Source: Arthrobacter sp. SLBN-112 (GTDB lineage Bacteria; Actinomycetota; Actinomycetes; Actinomycetales; Micrococcaceae). Taken from it: DNA of 64,000 nt. The notes beneath the pieces were generated by a model. That model had not been told where the DNA came from, did not search any database, and saw only the letters and a list, made by a program, of their open reading frames with translations. Every line of letters starts with the position of its first letter. The first letter of the stretch is position 1. Positions 1-8,929 of the stretch are shown piece by piece. The stretch is taken from the NCBI RefSeq assembly GCF_006715225.1, contig NZ_VFMU01000001.1:2232001-2296000 (forward strand). The letters are read 5' to 3'. The position numbers and the translations under genes are program-made.

Positions 1-91
1 ATGCGGTGGACTGTCCATCACTGCGGCGACTGATGACGTCACGTCGGAAAGGCGGCCATGACCACGAAAACTCAACCACTCTAGGACGAGA

Positions 92-2098
92 TCACCGTCC
101 ATAGATGCTGTCCTCCATCGACTGTGACAAATACGATCTCCACAAGCGGTCTTCGTTATTGATGGTTTCCCTAGCTGCACGGCGCCAAAATTCCTGGGAA
201 TGGCGCTCCAGTGATCCGAAGTTCGGTGGATCACTAGATATCCGTTGGGGCCGCGACAACTTTCCTGCCCGTTCAGTTAAGACCCAAGTTGTACCCCCCG
301 GGACAGAAACTTTCCACTGGTAGGACTGGGGGAATCCGAACCTGGTAATGAAAAGCGGAATACGAGGTTCACCACGCCTTCGTACCAGTCCCGAGGGAGA
401 TACGAACCATACAGCGGCATTCCGTCCCCTTCTGCAGAGCACGTACTCGGGAGCTCCCGCTTCAAGCGCCGGACCCGGAGGCACGACATCGTCTTGACCT
501 TTGGTGTGCGCTGCTTCCCACTGAGCGGCAGAACCGGTGGTGTGGACGAAAAAATCCAAGGCTACACCAGCGACGGAAACTGTGTGCTTTCCCTCGGTGA
601 AGGGCCCAGCGACACGAAGGGGAAAGAGGGAACCGTTGGCCTTCAGTCGTGTTCCGGGCAGTCTGTTGTCAAGGACAACGTGTACGGACTCGTTAGACGA
701 TTCCTCTGGAAGCTGCACGTCCGGCTCACCCCCTTGAAGGTAATGGCGGCCGCCGACATCCGTCCGTAATTCAAGACCGTTCACAAGCTTGGGCCGTGAG
801 TTGGGAGGTGCCTTTAGGAGCTGGCCCAAGCTATTGAATGCCCCTGCCGCTGAGAGGTCAATCGGCTCCACCAAGGACACGTCTACATAAACGGTCCATC
901 CTGGGAAGAGCTTGCCGCGAAGCTTCCAGTAACCTGGCGCGGCACTTCTCGTGAGAAGTTCCTCCATTTCCGCTACATCGGTGTCCCGCACTACGAACAA
1001 GTGTGTTTCATCTGGAGTGGCCTCTGGCACTGACTGCCACTGCCCCGATGAGGGATCGATGCGCAAGATCCACATCTCACGCACATTCTTGGTCAGGAAA
1101 GCTCTCGTTCCTACCGCGCGGAAACGGTGATTAATCAGAGGAGCGCCTTGGGGGAGGCTGCCTCTTACGACGTCGTAGACAGATCCGTAATCGGGTTTTT
1201 GGATCGAGAAGAGGGAACCGTTGTCCTGCCTGAGCTCGTCCATTTCCAGCCGCGGATCAACAGGGATCGTCCAGCTCATCGACCAGTCCTCTGGGTCGAT
1301 ACACATGCGTAGGTCCAATCGCACGCGGCCCTTGACCACAGGTGGTCCGGAACTCTGCTCGACAGCCAATTTGCTAATCACAGCCAAGAGCAACGGATTT
1401 CCCTGGCCCTTCTGAACCAAATCGACGAATGCCGTGGAGAATCCTCGTGGCTTGTCCATCCACAAGCGGAGTAAGTCCAATAACTGATTCGGTGACGATC
1501 TGGAGCTTCTATCAACCCGAAGCCGGTCAAAAAAACCGGACAAGCGTTCCCGGTCGGACGCTTTCAACACGGTTTGAGAAAGTGGATAGCCGATTCTGTT
1601 GAAGGTCTGATGAGTGCGGATCGTGCTCGGGCCTAGGAGATGGTCGTTCCTCTCTATCCAGTCGTCGAGTGTCTGCCACATGTCTGCAACTAAATCGAAG
1701 TGTTTTTGTATCCCGGTGGCGGTGAGTCTGTTTGTACCTGACGTCATCAAGCTGACCAGTCGAGGATAGTAAGCAGCAGAGGAAAATGCCCCGTCGTTGC
1801 GCATTCTGGATCCTGCGATTACGGTGACGGCCAGAAGAGGCAGGCATGGTGGGGGTTGATCCTGCGGCCCCTTCCGCCAGGCTGCCATCCGTCGGTCAAG
1901 AGGCTCGAAAATTGCCGATGTGTCAGTTTGCCGGAGCTCCGCGAGAACAGCCGAGCGCAGTGACGCTACGGGATCAGGTAGGTCGGGACAAATCCGCGCC
2001 ATTTCATCATCATCGAGAAACATGATGACGGGCTCATCCGGTTGGTCCATCGGAAAGAATTCTTCGGACAGCTTGGCCTGCCACCTGTCGTAGTCCAT
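92..2098 (-). CDS. Large protein of unknown function, divergent from the restriction-modification operon
   Basis: I do not recognise this 668-residue protein. It begins with an acidic segment (residues about 5-30) and is a soluble, mixed alpha/beta protein: there is no signal peptide, no transmembrane segment, no Walker motif and no nuclease signature I can see. The start chosen is the ATG at 2098, preceded by GGGGAG four bases upstream; an upstream in-frame start at 2173 would add 25 residues but has no comparable ribosome site. The gene is transcribed away from the methyltransferase gene at 2396, leaving a 297-bp divergent promoter region. Its base composition matches the defence genes to its right, so it probably belongs to the same island. 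A role in the defence system is inferred from position only. Confidence 0.75.
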   Translation of the reverse strand: MDYDRWQAKLSEEFFPMDQPDEPVIMFLDDDEMARICPDLPDPVASLRSAVLAELRQTDTSAIFEPLDRRMAAWRKGPQDQPPPCLPLLAVTVIAGSRMRNDGAFSSAAYYPRLVSLMTSGTNRLTATGIQKHFDLVADMWQTLDDWIERNDHLLGPSTIRTHQTFNRIGYPLSQTVLKASDRERLSGFFDRLRVDRSSRSSPNQLLDLLRLWMDKPRGFSTAFVDLVQKGQGNPLLLAVISKLAVEQSSGPPVVKGRVRLDLRMCIDPEDWSMSWTIPVDPRLEMDELRQDNGSLFSIQKPDYGSVYDVVRGSLPQGAPLINHRFRAVGTRAFLTKNVREMWILRIDPSSGQWQSVPEATPDETHLFVVRDTDVAEMEELLTRSAAPGYWKLRGKLFPGWTVYVDVSLVEPIDLSAAGAFNSLGQLLKAPPNSRPKLVNGLELRTDVGGRHYLQGGEPDVQLPEESSNESVHVVLDNRLPGTRLKANGSLFPLRVAGPFTEGKHTVSVAGVALDFFVHTTGSAAQWEAAHTKGQDDVVPPGPALEAGAPEYVLCRRGRNAAVWFVSPSGLVRRRGEPRIPLFITRFGFPQSYQWKVSVPGGTTWVLTERAGKLSRPQRISSDPPNFGSLERHSQEFWRRAARETINNEDRLWRSYLSQSMEDSIYGR

Positions 2099-2395
2099 AT
2101 GACTCCCCAAAACTTCCCTGTCCCCCACATCATGATTGTATTCGCTGGTACTGACACGCATTGCTGGCCCCACAGCTACGAGGATCGATAATCGAAATCA
2201 ACGGAGGTTGGAACTGGTGAGGTCAGTGTAAGTAGGACTAGATGTACTACCGGGTCATGACGCTGGTGACATGCCGGTGATGGGACTTCGACCTGCTCAG
2301 TGTGGGAGGCCGTGAAGGTAAGAACTGTGTTGTTGCACATGTCGGTCGGCGAGCGTCCCTTACGGAGCCGGCGGGTCTGAAAGAATGGACGCATC
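2099..2395. promoter_or_regulatory. Divergent intergenic region between the unknown gene and the methyltransferase
   Basis: This 297-bp gap must hold promoters for both flanking genes. It contains an A/T-rich patch around 2185-2205 with overlapping ATCGAT-like sequence, and one GCCGGC hexamer at 2367-2372, 24 bases before the methyltransferase start. GCCGGC is the site cut by NgoMIV relatives, so methylation here could feed back on expression, but the hexamer is common in high-GC DNA. No clear -35/-10 pair was identified. Confidence 0.4.
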
Positions 2396-3703
2396 ATGGA
2401 TGAAATGAAACGCGCTAGTGAGCTGACAGTGGTCGAGATCTGCGCTGGGGCAGGTGGTCAGAGCCTCGGGTTGCACCTTGCGGGGTTCCGGCACACACTG
2501 GCAGTTGAGCTTGACCGCGACGCGGCCCAAACCCTCGAGCGTAATCTTTCTCGCCTTGCAGCCGCTGAGGGGCAGCCGGAGCCGAAAGTTGCGGTGGGGG
2601 ACGTCGCTGACGAGTCAGTGTGGAACCCCGCCGAACATGCGCGAGTCTCGCTGCTCGCGGGTGGAGTGCCCTGCCCCCCGTTCTCGATTGCCGGTAAGCA
2701 ACTCGGCTCGTCGGATGAGCGCGATTTGTTCGCCTGGGCCGTCGAGGCTGCTGGTCGCATGCAGCCTGACGCGGTGCTGCTGGAGAACGTCCGCGGGCTA
2801 TCGATGCCGCGTTTTGCCGGGTATCGACAGGCCGTCCTCGACCGGTTGGCCGAGCTGGGTTACCACGCCGACTGGCGGCTGCTTGAGGCGAAGGATTACG
2901 GTGTCCCGCAATTACGGCCTCGCTTCATCCTCGTGGCTCTGCGCGAAGAATTCGCGCCCTACTTCAACTGGCCTGAACCGACCCCTGCGGTACAGACGGT
3001 GGGCTCTGCACTCTATGACCTGATGGCAGCGAACGGGTGGCCGGGCGCCGAGATCTGGGCGAAGAGGGCCGACCGGATTGCCCCGACCATTGTGGGCGGC
3101 TCCAAAAAGCATGGCGGGCCTGACCTCGGCCCGACACGGGCGAAGCGCGATTGGCGCGCCCTCGGAGTCGACGGCCTTGGGATCGCAGACGCAGCGCCGG
3201 GCCCCGATGTCCCAGTGGACTTCGTCCCCAAGCTGACGAATCAGATGGTTGCCCGCATTCAGGGCTGGTCGGGCCAGGCGTACGAGTGGGACTTTGCCGA
3301 GCGCAAAGGGCGAAAAACTACAACCTACAGGCAGATCGGTAACGCGTTTCCCCCACCGGTAGCCCGTGCTGTCGGGGTCGCTATCGCATCCGCATTACGT
3401 AAAGACGGAACTCCGACCGGTCGCCACGGCGCGGGCAGCCATGACGAGGTCTACCGCGCGCTACGTGAGCATGCTGGTTTTGTCTCGTTCGCAGGGTTGC
3501 GGAAGGCGCTCGGAGGGAGTCTCGCCGACAGTGAGATCGAGCGCAGGATTGACTTTATCAGCCGTGACTTTGAGGTTGAGCTGCGCGTTCGCCGCGGGGT
3601 GCCAATGTACAAGCTGGGGGAGTGGCGGGCGTTCCGCGGGCAGGCGAACCACGCCCGCCACGAAGTGTTTGCGGTCGATCGCTTGCGCGCCAAGGTTAGC
3701 TAG
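2396..3703 (+). CDS. C5-cytosine DNA methyltransferase (modification enzyme of the NgoMIV-type system)
   Basis: The enzyme transfers a methyl group from S-adenosylmethionine to C5 of cytosine in a specific duplex site. All main C5-methyltransferase motifs are present in order: AdoMet loop EICAGAGGQSLG (14-25), catalytic Cys93 in GGVPCPPFS, ENV at 130-132, QLRPR at 172-176, and the closing YRQIGNAFPPPVA motif near residue 310. The region between motifs VIII and X is the target-recognition part. About 100 residues follow motif X, including a possible winged-helix segment (about 350-410); this extension is longer than in minimal enzymes of the family. The gene begins the defence series and is 144 bp upstream of the ParB-like gene. 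Recognition of GCCGGC is inferred from the NgoMIV-family nuclease downstream. Confidence 0.93.
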   Translation: MDEMKRASELTVVEICAGAGGQSLGLHLAGFRHTLAVELDRDAAQTLERNLSRLAAAEGQPEPKVAVGDVADESVWNPAEHARVSLLAGGVPCPPFSIAGKQLGSSDERDLFAWAVEAAGRMQPDAVLLENVRGLSMPRFAGYRQAVLDRLAELGYHADWRLLEAKDYGVPQLRPRFILVALREEFAPYFNWPEPTPAVQTVGSALYDLMAANGWPGAEIWAKRADRIAPTIVGGSKKHGGPDLGPTRAKRDWRALGVDGLGIADAAPGPDVPVDFVPKLTNQMVARIQGWSGQAYEWDFAERKGRKTTTYRQIGNAFPPPVARAVGVAIASALRKDGTPTGRHGAGSHDEVYRALREHAGFVSFAGLRKALGGSLADSEIERRIDFISRDFEVELRVRRGVPMYKLGEWRAFRGQANHARHEVFAVDRLRAKVS

Positions 3704-3782
3704 CCGCCTCATCTATGGCGCTCTTTGTGAATGATCTTGTTGGTACAGCGCTATGTGGGCTTCGCCGACATCGTGTCGCGAA

Positions 3783-3811
3783 TTGACGTCAGACGGTCAA
3801 GGCTCAATTTT
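3783..3811 (+). promoter_or_regulatory. Possible promoter for the ParB-like/helicase operon
   Basis: TTGACG at 3783-3788 and AATTTT at 3806-3811 are separated by 17 bases and lie 36 bases before the ParB-like ATG, which has AGGAG seven bases upstream. The -35 match is good and the -10 match is weak. If real, it would separate expression of the accessory genes from the methyltransferase. Confidence 0.25.
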
Positions 3812-3847
3812 GGAACACTGATTTTGATCTAGTTTTAGGAGTTTTCC

Positions 3848-5254
3848 ATGCCAGACTTCGGCATTCCTCCCAAGGGGGAGGAGATCAAGGCGGTCATCGA
3901 CCAGCGCCTCAAACTGGCGATGACTGAAAACGGTGCGAAGGTCACGATTGACTGGCGTGGTGAGCCCCGCCACCTGTATGTGATTTCCGTGCCGGTCGAG
4001 ATGCTCTACTTCAACCCGGATACCCACCGAATTCGTGCTCAGCGGACCCTCGACCCAGAACGCGATAGGGCCATTGAGGAGAACCCCTGGGGTCAAGTAG
4101 CCCAGGACTACCTCCACGACCTGCTTAGGCAGCGGCCGTCCAACCCGGACCAAACGGACCCCGATTTCACCGCACTGATGGACGAGCTGGACGACGTCGG
4201 CCAGCGCGAACCAGGGATCGTTACCCCTCACGGGATCCTGGTCGACGGCAACACTCGAGCCGCCGCGCTGATCGATCTCGGCGAGCAGAACATCAGGGTC
4301 GGCGTTCTGCCGGAAGACACTTCGCGTAAAGACATCAACGCCGTGGAGTTGTCTCTCCAGCTGCGGAAGGACCGCCGGCGAGACTACTCCTACATCAATC
4401 GACTCATCGCGATCGACGAAGAACTTGGGCGCGGGCGCACGGAAGCCGATGTTGCGAAGGATTTCAATATCAAGCTTGCGACGCTGCAGCGAGACCGCTG
4501 GGTCTACGCGCTAATACTCGACGCGATTGACCGCAGTAAGACCGCGGACGGGGCGGCCCTGCGTCTGATTGATTTCGAACAGCACCAGGAAAAGCTACGT
4601 GAGCTCCACCGCGACTTTTCGAAGCTGGCTATGACCGACTCTGATGCTGCCAAAACCCTGATGCAGTCGCGCCTGGCAATGGTCCTCCTGGACTACCCGA
4701 AGACCTCCTTGCGTCTCGCTGAGGCAGACTTCCACACGCGATATCTCGAGAGCCGTCTCCCGGAGGACCTGAAACCGAACTTGTCCATTTTGGAAGAGGT
4801 TTTAGTCCCGGGTATTCCCGGGGCGGTCCTACCAAGGCAGAGTAGTGCTTCTGCCGCAGCCGAAGCTCTCACAAACCGGCTTCTCCGTGCCAAGGCGACG
4901 GCGACTGATGGCAAGAGCGCGAATCCCGCGGATGTCGCATGGGCTGCCAGTGTCATGAAGCAGGCGCGAGATACGTTCGACACCGCCGTGAAGCTTGCTG
5001 GGCAGAACGCAGAACTCGTAAAGCGGCAGACCGCGGTACCAGAGCGGCTGACTGATGCAGCGGACTACGTCACTCAATGTGCAAGCGAGTTCGCTGAGGC
5101 GAAGGCAAAGCGAGCCCTCGACGACGAGGCTTTTGACGACGCACTGATCGTGCTCCGCGATAGCCTCCAAAGCCTCGCCCGCCAGGCTGGACGCACCTTC
5201 TCCGCGCCCGGGGAAGGTGTTGCCTGGCTCCTCAACGCCGTCCGGTCCACGTGA
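3848..5254 (+). CDS. ParB/sulfiredoxin-fold protein of the defence island
   Basis: This 468-residue protein has a ParB-like N-terminal region with the signature VDGNTRAAA at 132-140, preceded by a segment that names preferred values in the usual ParB fold. A helix-turn-helix-like stretch follows at about 196-216 (TEADVAKDFNIKLATL). The remainder is helical without a recognised domain. ParB-fold domains bind or cleave DNA and some bind CTP; here no partition site or ParA gene is present, so chromosome partitioning is unlikely. The stop codon overlaps the start of the helicase gene, a sign of translational coupling. Similar ParB-fold proteins occur in other methyltransferase-linked defence clusters, and a DNA-sensing or nicking role is an inference. 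The start has a strong AGGAG site. Confidence 0.8.
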   Translation: MPDFGIPPKGEEIKAVIDQRLKLAMTENGAKVTIDWRGEPRHLYVISVPVEMLYFNPDTHRIRAQRTLDPERDRAIEENPWGQVAQDYLHDLLRQRPSNPDQTDPDFTALMDELDDVGQREPGIVTPHGILVDGNTRAAALIDLGEQNIRVGVLPEDTSRKDINAVELSLQLRKDRRRDYSYINRLIAIDEELGRGRTEADVAKDFNIKLATLQRDRWVYALILDAIDRSKTADGAALRLIDFEQHQEKLRELHRDFSKLAMTDSDAAKTLMQSRLAMVLLDYPKTSLRLAEADFHTRYLESRLPEDLKPNLSILEEVLVPGIPGAVLPRQSSASAAAEALTNRLLRAKATATDGKSANPADVAWAASVMKQARDTFDTAVKLAGQNAELVKRQTAVPERLTDAADYVTQCASEFAEAKAKRALDDEAFDDALIVLRDSLQSLARQAGRTFSAPGEGVAWLLNAVRST

Positions 5255-7083
5255 TGATGCCCGACCAGCCAAGCCTCAGCATCGGCCTCGCGTTGGAGGT
5301 TACGCGCGCCCGGCTCGTCGCTCGGCCAGGGCTGGAGGATGACCTCCGTAGGCTGGCAGTCGGCTTCCGCACTAGCGTGCAACGGTCGCCCGGTAGTGTC
5401 GAGATTGAGCTCGACGACCTCCTAACAAACCTTGAGGTACTCAGCAGATGGCCGCATACGGCAGATGGTGATGTGCTTTGGGACGGACAGCTACAGGCGC
5501 TCGTAGTCGACTCGCTGCATGATGCTCAGACACTGTCTGGTCAGTTGCATGACCGCAGAGCGGAGGCGGCAGTGGGTTCCGAAGCTGTCCACGGCCTTCT
5601 CGGGCCTGAATGGACAGGAGACCTCACATCCTTTCAGCTGCGCGACATCGCCAAGCTGCTGTCGCTTCGGCACGGAGCCAACTTCTCCGTCCCGGGTGCT
5701 GGTAAGACGAGAGTCGGACTTGCTGTATTTCACGCGCTGAGACGCCAAGAGAATCTCGAGCGACTACTCATCGTCGGACCCAAGTCCAGCTATGACGCGT
5801 GGTGCTATGAGAACAGGGAATGCCTGCAGCCGCCGCTGTCTATGGAGGTGGCCGATGGCGTCCCAGCTAGCACTGTGGAAGCAATCATCGTCAACTATGA
5901 GCGCCTCCCCAACATGGTCAGCTCGCTTGGTCGCTGGCTCACAGAGCGGCCCTCTATGATCATCCTCGATGAGGCCCATCGCATGAAGCTCGGGGCGGAC
6001 GGTGCATACGGCGCAGCCTGCCTCGCTCTCGGCCCTCGCGGGCGGCGCCGGCTTATCCTTACGGGGACACCAGCCCCGAACGGGGTCAGGGACCTCGAAA
6101 ACCTCTTCGGATTCGTGTGGCCCGGTACTGGTCGCCAAAGCGTACTCCGGGCGGTGAACGGTGGCGACCTTGCCGATGCCAGCCGCACGCTCAGACCTCT
6201 CTTCACACGAACGACCAAACATGAGCTCGATCTGCCGCCAGTGGAGACCAGCCTGCGAGTTGTACCGCTGCCTCCTTTGCACGCTGAAATTTATGAGGCC
6301 CTCGTTGGGCAGTTCTCCGCGCGCGCGACCGGACACGAGGGCGACTTCCAGGCGCTTGGCCGAATTTTGGTATACATGCTCATGGCTGCGACCAGCCCTG
6401 CCCTACTCGCAGTCGGGACCACGCAGTATGAGCCGCTTGCATACCAAGTGCCGCCGCTGCCGGTTCCCGAGCGATCATCGCTCTACCAGCTGATGCAGGA
6501 CCTTCCAACCTACGAGATGTCGCCGAAATACCAGGAAGTGCTTGCGATAGTCAGCGAGAATGCTGCCCAGGGTCGAAAGACGCTCGTATGGTCAACGTTT
6601 ATCCGCAGCCTCAACACGCTGCAGAGAATTCTGGCGAGGTTTGGCCCTGCCGTGGTCCACGGGGGCACCCCCGATCGCGAAGAGCAGATCAAACGGTTTC
6701 GGAGTGACCCTGGCTGTATGGTGCTGCTGTCCAATCCTGCAACGCTCGGCGAGGGGATCAGCCTGCATCACGAGTGCCACGACGCGATTTACGTTGACCG
6801 AGACTTCGCCGCCGGGCGCTTCCTGCAGAGCCTAGACCGTATTCACCGTCTTGGGCTCAGGCCGGACACCACGACACGAATCACCGTTCTCGCCGCAGAA
6901 GGCACCATCGATGAGGTGGTCGCGGCACGGCTCGCGAGCAAGCTGAAGTTTATGGGAGGCATCCTCGACGATCCAGCGGTTCAGCAGCTGGCTGATCTGG
7001 ACGAGGAGCCTCCGGTCGGTGGAGGTTTGGACCAGGCGGACCTTCAGTCGCTGATGGGCCACTTGCGTGCGTCTACCACCTGA
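5251..7083 (+). CDS. SNF2-type superfamily 2 helicase/translocase of the defence island
   Basis: The 610-residue protein is an ATP-driven DNA translocase. A Walker A variant SVPGAGKT lies at 146-153, DEAH at 240-243, the motif III-like TGTP near 270, and the arginine-finger motif QSLDRIHRLG at about 526-535. The Q-motif-like FQLRDIAK at 128-135 precedes Walker A as in SNF2 proteins. The first 120 residues are specific to this family. No nuclease domain is fused. The gene starts at GTG 5251 or at one of the two ATG codons that follow, overlapping the ParB-like stop, and its own 3' end overlaps the next gene by 17 bases. That packing with a ParB-like and a PD-(D/E)XK gene suggests a motor that moves or loads nucleases on DNA. 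Confidence 0.9.
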   Translation: MMMPDQPSLSIGLALEVTRARLVARPGLEDDLRRLAVGFRTSVQRSPGSVEIELDDLLTNLEVLSRWPHTADGDVLWDGQLQALVVDSLHDAQTLSGQLHDRRAEAAVGSEAVHGLLGPEWTGDLTSFQLRDIAKLLSLRHGANFSVPGAGKTRVGLAVFHALRRQENLERLLIVGPKSSYDAWCYENRECLQPPLSMEVADGVPASTVEAIIVNYERLPNMVSSLGRWLTERPSMIILDEAHRMKLGADGAYGAACLALGPRGRRRLILTGTPAPNGVRDLENLFGFVWPGTGRQSVLRAVNGGDLADASRTLRPLFTRTTKHELDLPPVETSLRVVPLPPLHAEIYEALVGQFSARATGHEGDFQALGRILVYMLMAATSPALLAVGTTQYEPLAYQVPPLPVPERSSLYQLMQDLPTYEMSPKYQEVLAIVSENAAQGRKTLVWSTFIRSLNTLQRILARFGPAVVHGGTPDREEQIKRFRSDPGCMVLLSNPATLGEGISLHHECHDAIYVDRDFAAGRFLQSLDRIHRLGLRPDTTTRITVLAAEGTIDEVVAARLASKLKFMGGILDDPAVQQLADLDEEPPVGGGLDQADLQSLMGHLRASTT

Positions 7084-7915
7084 GCCGATCCTGCTCGCCG
7101 CCCGGCGCTGGTTGGAAATTCTCCCATTGAGTGGTGGCATCCCACGTGCCCAGGCACTACTGGCGACCCACAAACAGTACAGCGACTTGTCACCCACTCA
7201 GTATGCGACAGCACTCGGTTGGCTGCGTGACATGGAGCTACTTGAAAAGATCGGATCGCCGATTCCGTTGGCCAACTTGGTACTCGGCGCGATCTTCGAG
7301 AATGCAGCACCCCCGTGGGTGCAGGACGCCGACGAGCTTGTTCAGTCACCGGACGAGTTGCCCTCGGACGTTGTTTCGGCCGGTGAAGTGCTGGGCCTCG
7401 ATGTGGACGGGGTATACGAGCAGCTCGTCACCAGTTGGGGCAAGGTCGACACCGCTGTTCGCGAGCGGGTTGGTTTTGCGGGCGAAGCAGCGCTTGTCTC
7501 CATTCTCAACGAGCGCGCTGACAGCCGTGTCGACCATGTGTCGACGTGGTCCGATGGGTTCGGATACGATATCGCCTTCGCTCAGGGCGCTGCATCCGCC
7601 CACTTGGAGGTGAAAAGTACAACGAGGACTGGACGATTCACTGCCTACTTATCGCGGCACGAGTACAAGGTGATGCTACGAGACCCTCGCTGGGTGCTCG
7701 TCGTCGTGCGGCTTACCGCCGACCTCGACATCGCCGCAGTGGGCTCGGTGCCCCGAGAGTGGATTGCTGCTGCCGTGCCACGTGACGCGGGGTCTTTCGG
7801 AAGCTGGGCGTCATGCAAGCTCGAGGTGCCTGGCGAGGTTATCGAGGATCGTGTCGCGCAGCTTGGAGCGGATGTGGCCAGCAGACTTCCGCAGTGGCGT
7901 AGGGTGCAGCCGTGA
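7067..7915 (+). CDS. DUF3883-type protein with PD-(D/E)XK nuclease-like C-terminal half
   Basis: The 282-residue protein has an N-terminal helical half (about 1-125) and a C-terminal alpha/beta half resembling DUF3883. Asp168 in GFGYDI and Glu181-x-Lys183 in HLEVKST match the D...ExK active-site spacing of restriction-like nucleases, so catalysis is plausible. The GTG start at 7067 lies inside the helicase gene (17-base overlap), indicating coupled translation and probable complex formation with the helicase. DUF3883 domains are known from restriction and other antiphage operons. I cannot tell whether it cleaves DNA or serves as a structural subunit. Confidence 0.8.
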   Translation: MRLPPEPILLAARRWLEILPLSGGIPRAQALLATHKQYSDLSPTQYATALGWLRDMELLEKIGSPIPLANLVLGAIFENAAPPWVQDADELVQSPDELPSDVVSAGEVLGLDVDGVYEQLVTSWGKVDTAVRERVGFAGEAALVSILNERADSRVDHVSTWSDGFGYDIAFAQGAASAHLEVKSTTRTGRFTAYLSRHEYKVMLRDPRWVLVVVRLTADLDIAAVGSVPREWIAAAVPRDAGSFGSWASCKLEVPGEVIEDRVAQLGADVASRLPQWRRVQP

Positions 7916-8017
7916 GCGACGGCTCGGCGAGCCTGAACCCAGGTTTTCGGCGCAGGATCGTATGATCACGGGGAACCAAATGACCACGCCTTGGTAGGCA
8001 AGATCAGAAGGACCAAC

Positions 8018-8713
8018 GTGATACAACCGGCATGGGATGACCCGGAGTCCAAAGCGGGGACCATGATTCGTGGGGCGCTATGGCTCCTGCAGGTGGTCGG
8101 TGAGGGGGGTACCTTTACCAAGAACGAACTGCGAACGGCTTTTCCCGGTATTTCACAGATCGACAGACGGATCCGGGATCTCCGGGACTATGGGTGGATA
8201 CTGCACTCCAGCACGGAGGACGCATCTCTACTTGCTGAAGATCAGCGGTTCGTGAAGGCTGGAGTGCCGGTGTGGGACCCGCACGAGCGCAGGCAGGCTG
8301 CGCCCCGCAAGGCGATTTCGAGCAAGGACCGGCAGACAGTACTTATTCGAGACGGGTACATGTGTACCCTCTGTGGGATCGCGGGCGCTGAGCCGTATCC
8401 GGACGACCCCATAATGACAGCTGTCGTCGCCGTCTCGCGACGCTCCATCCGAACTCTTGACGGGCGCGAAACCGAAACGTTTGTGACCGAGTGCAAGCGA
8501 TGTACGTCAGGACGAGGGGCATCGCCGATTGAAGAGCGCGACGTTCTTTTGGCTGCAAGGGATCTCAGCCCCGGAGATCGGCGCCGCTTGATCCGGTGGA
8601 TGGAGCGTGGTCGACGGGGCGGCACAGAGCTCGACCGCGCTTGGGCTGCATACCTGCGAGTGCCCAGTGATAGACGAGACCAGATTGCAGATGAGCTTCG
8701 CCACGAGCAGTAA
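8018..8713 (+). CDS. Winged-helix protein with HNH-like zinc fold lacking the usual His
   Basis: The chosen start is GTG 8018, with AGAAGGA six bases upstream, giving 231 residues. Residues about 15-65 look like a winged helix (GTFTKNELRTAF then IDRRIRDLRDYGW). Residues 108-165 have the layout of an HNH endonuclease: RDGYMCTLCG with Cys116/Cys119, then a second pair Cys159/Cys162 in CKRC. The segment that normally carries the catalytic Asp-His reads AVVAVSRRS, with no His, and no conserved Asn follows. The zinc-binding frame is therefore intact but the catalytic part appears lost. A DNA-binding or regulatory role, like a controller protein of a restriction system, is inferred. It sits between the DUF3883 gene and the restriction gene. 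Confidence 0.75.
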   Translation: MIQPAWDDPESKAGTMIRGALWLLQVVGEGGTFTKNELRTAFPGISQIDRRIRDLRDYGWILHSSTEDASLLAEDQRFVKAGVPVWDPHERRQAAPRKAISSKDRQTVLIRDGYMCTLCGIAGAEPYPDDPIMTAVVAVSRRSIRTLDGRETETFVTECKRCTSGRGASPIEERDVLLAARDLSPGDRRRLIRWMERGRRGGTELDRAWAAYLRVPSDRRDQIADELRHEQ

Positions 8714-8929
8714 CAAGCATCGATAACAAGTTGTGCAAGGAATTTTGTCCGACGGCAGGCCAAAAGCTTCAACCGAACTTGATAAGGCTGGCAACTTGCA
8801 TCAAAGCGATTGCGCCAGCGAGTTTACGAGATTTGCCCGAGCTACAACTTGGAGAACTTTTCCGCCCATCGTATGCTTCACGTAGAGAGCCCTAGACATA
8901 GGATTCTGTTCCTAACTAGAAGGAAATAC
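8714..8929 (+). promoter_or_regulatory. A/T-richer leader of the restriction gene
   Basis: This 216-bp gap is noticeably poorer in G+C than its surroundings and separates the restriction gene from the tightly packed genes before it. Separate control would let methylation precede restriction. An in-frame TTG at 8810 could extend the restriction protein by 40 residues, but it has no good ribosome site. I see no clear palindrome. Confidence 0.3.

Noticed and set aside
2367..2372. GCCGGC in the methyltransferase leader as a deliberate feedback site
   Set aside because: The hexamer is expected often in this GC-rich DNA, so a single occurrence is not evidence of regulation; it is only noted in the feature entry.
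3848..5254. ParB-like gene as a plasmid partition or origin marker
   Set aside because: There is no ParA, no replication gene and no parS-like repeats nearby; it is embedded in a defence operon.
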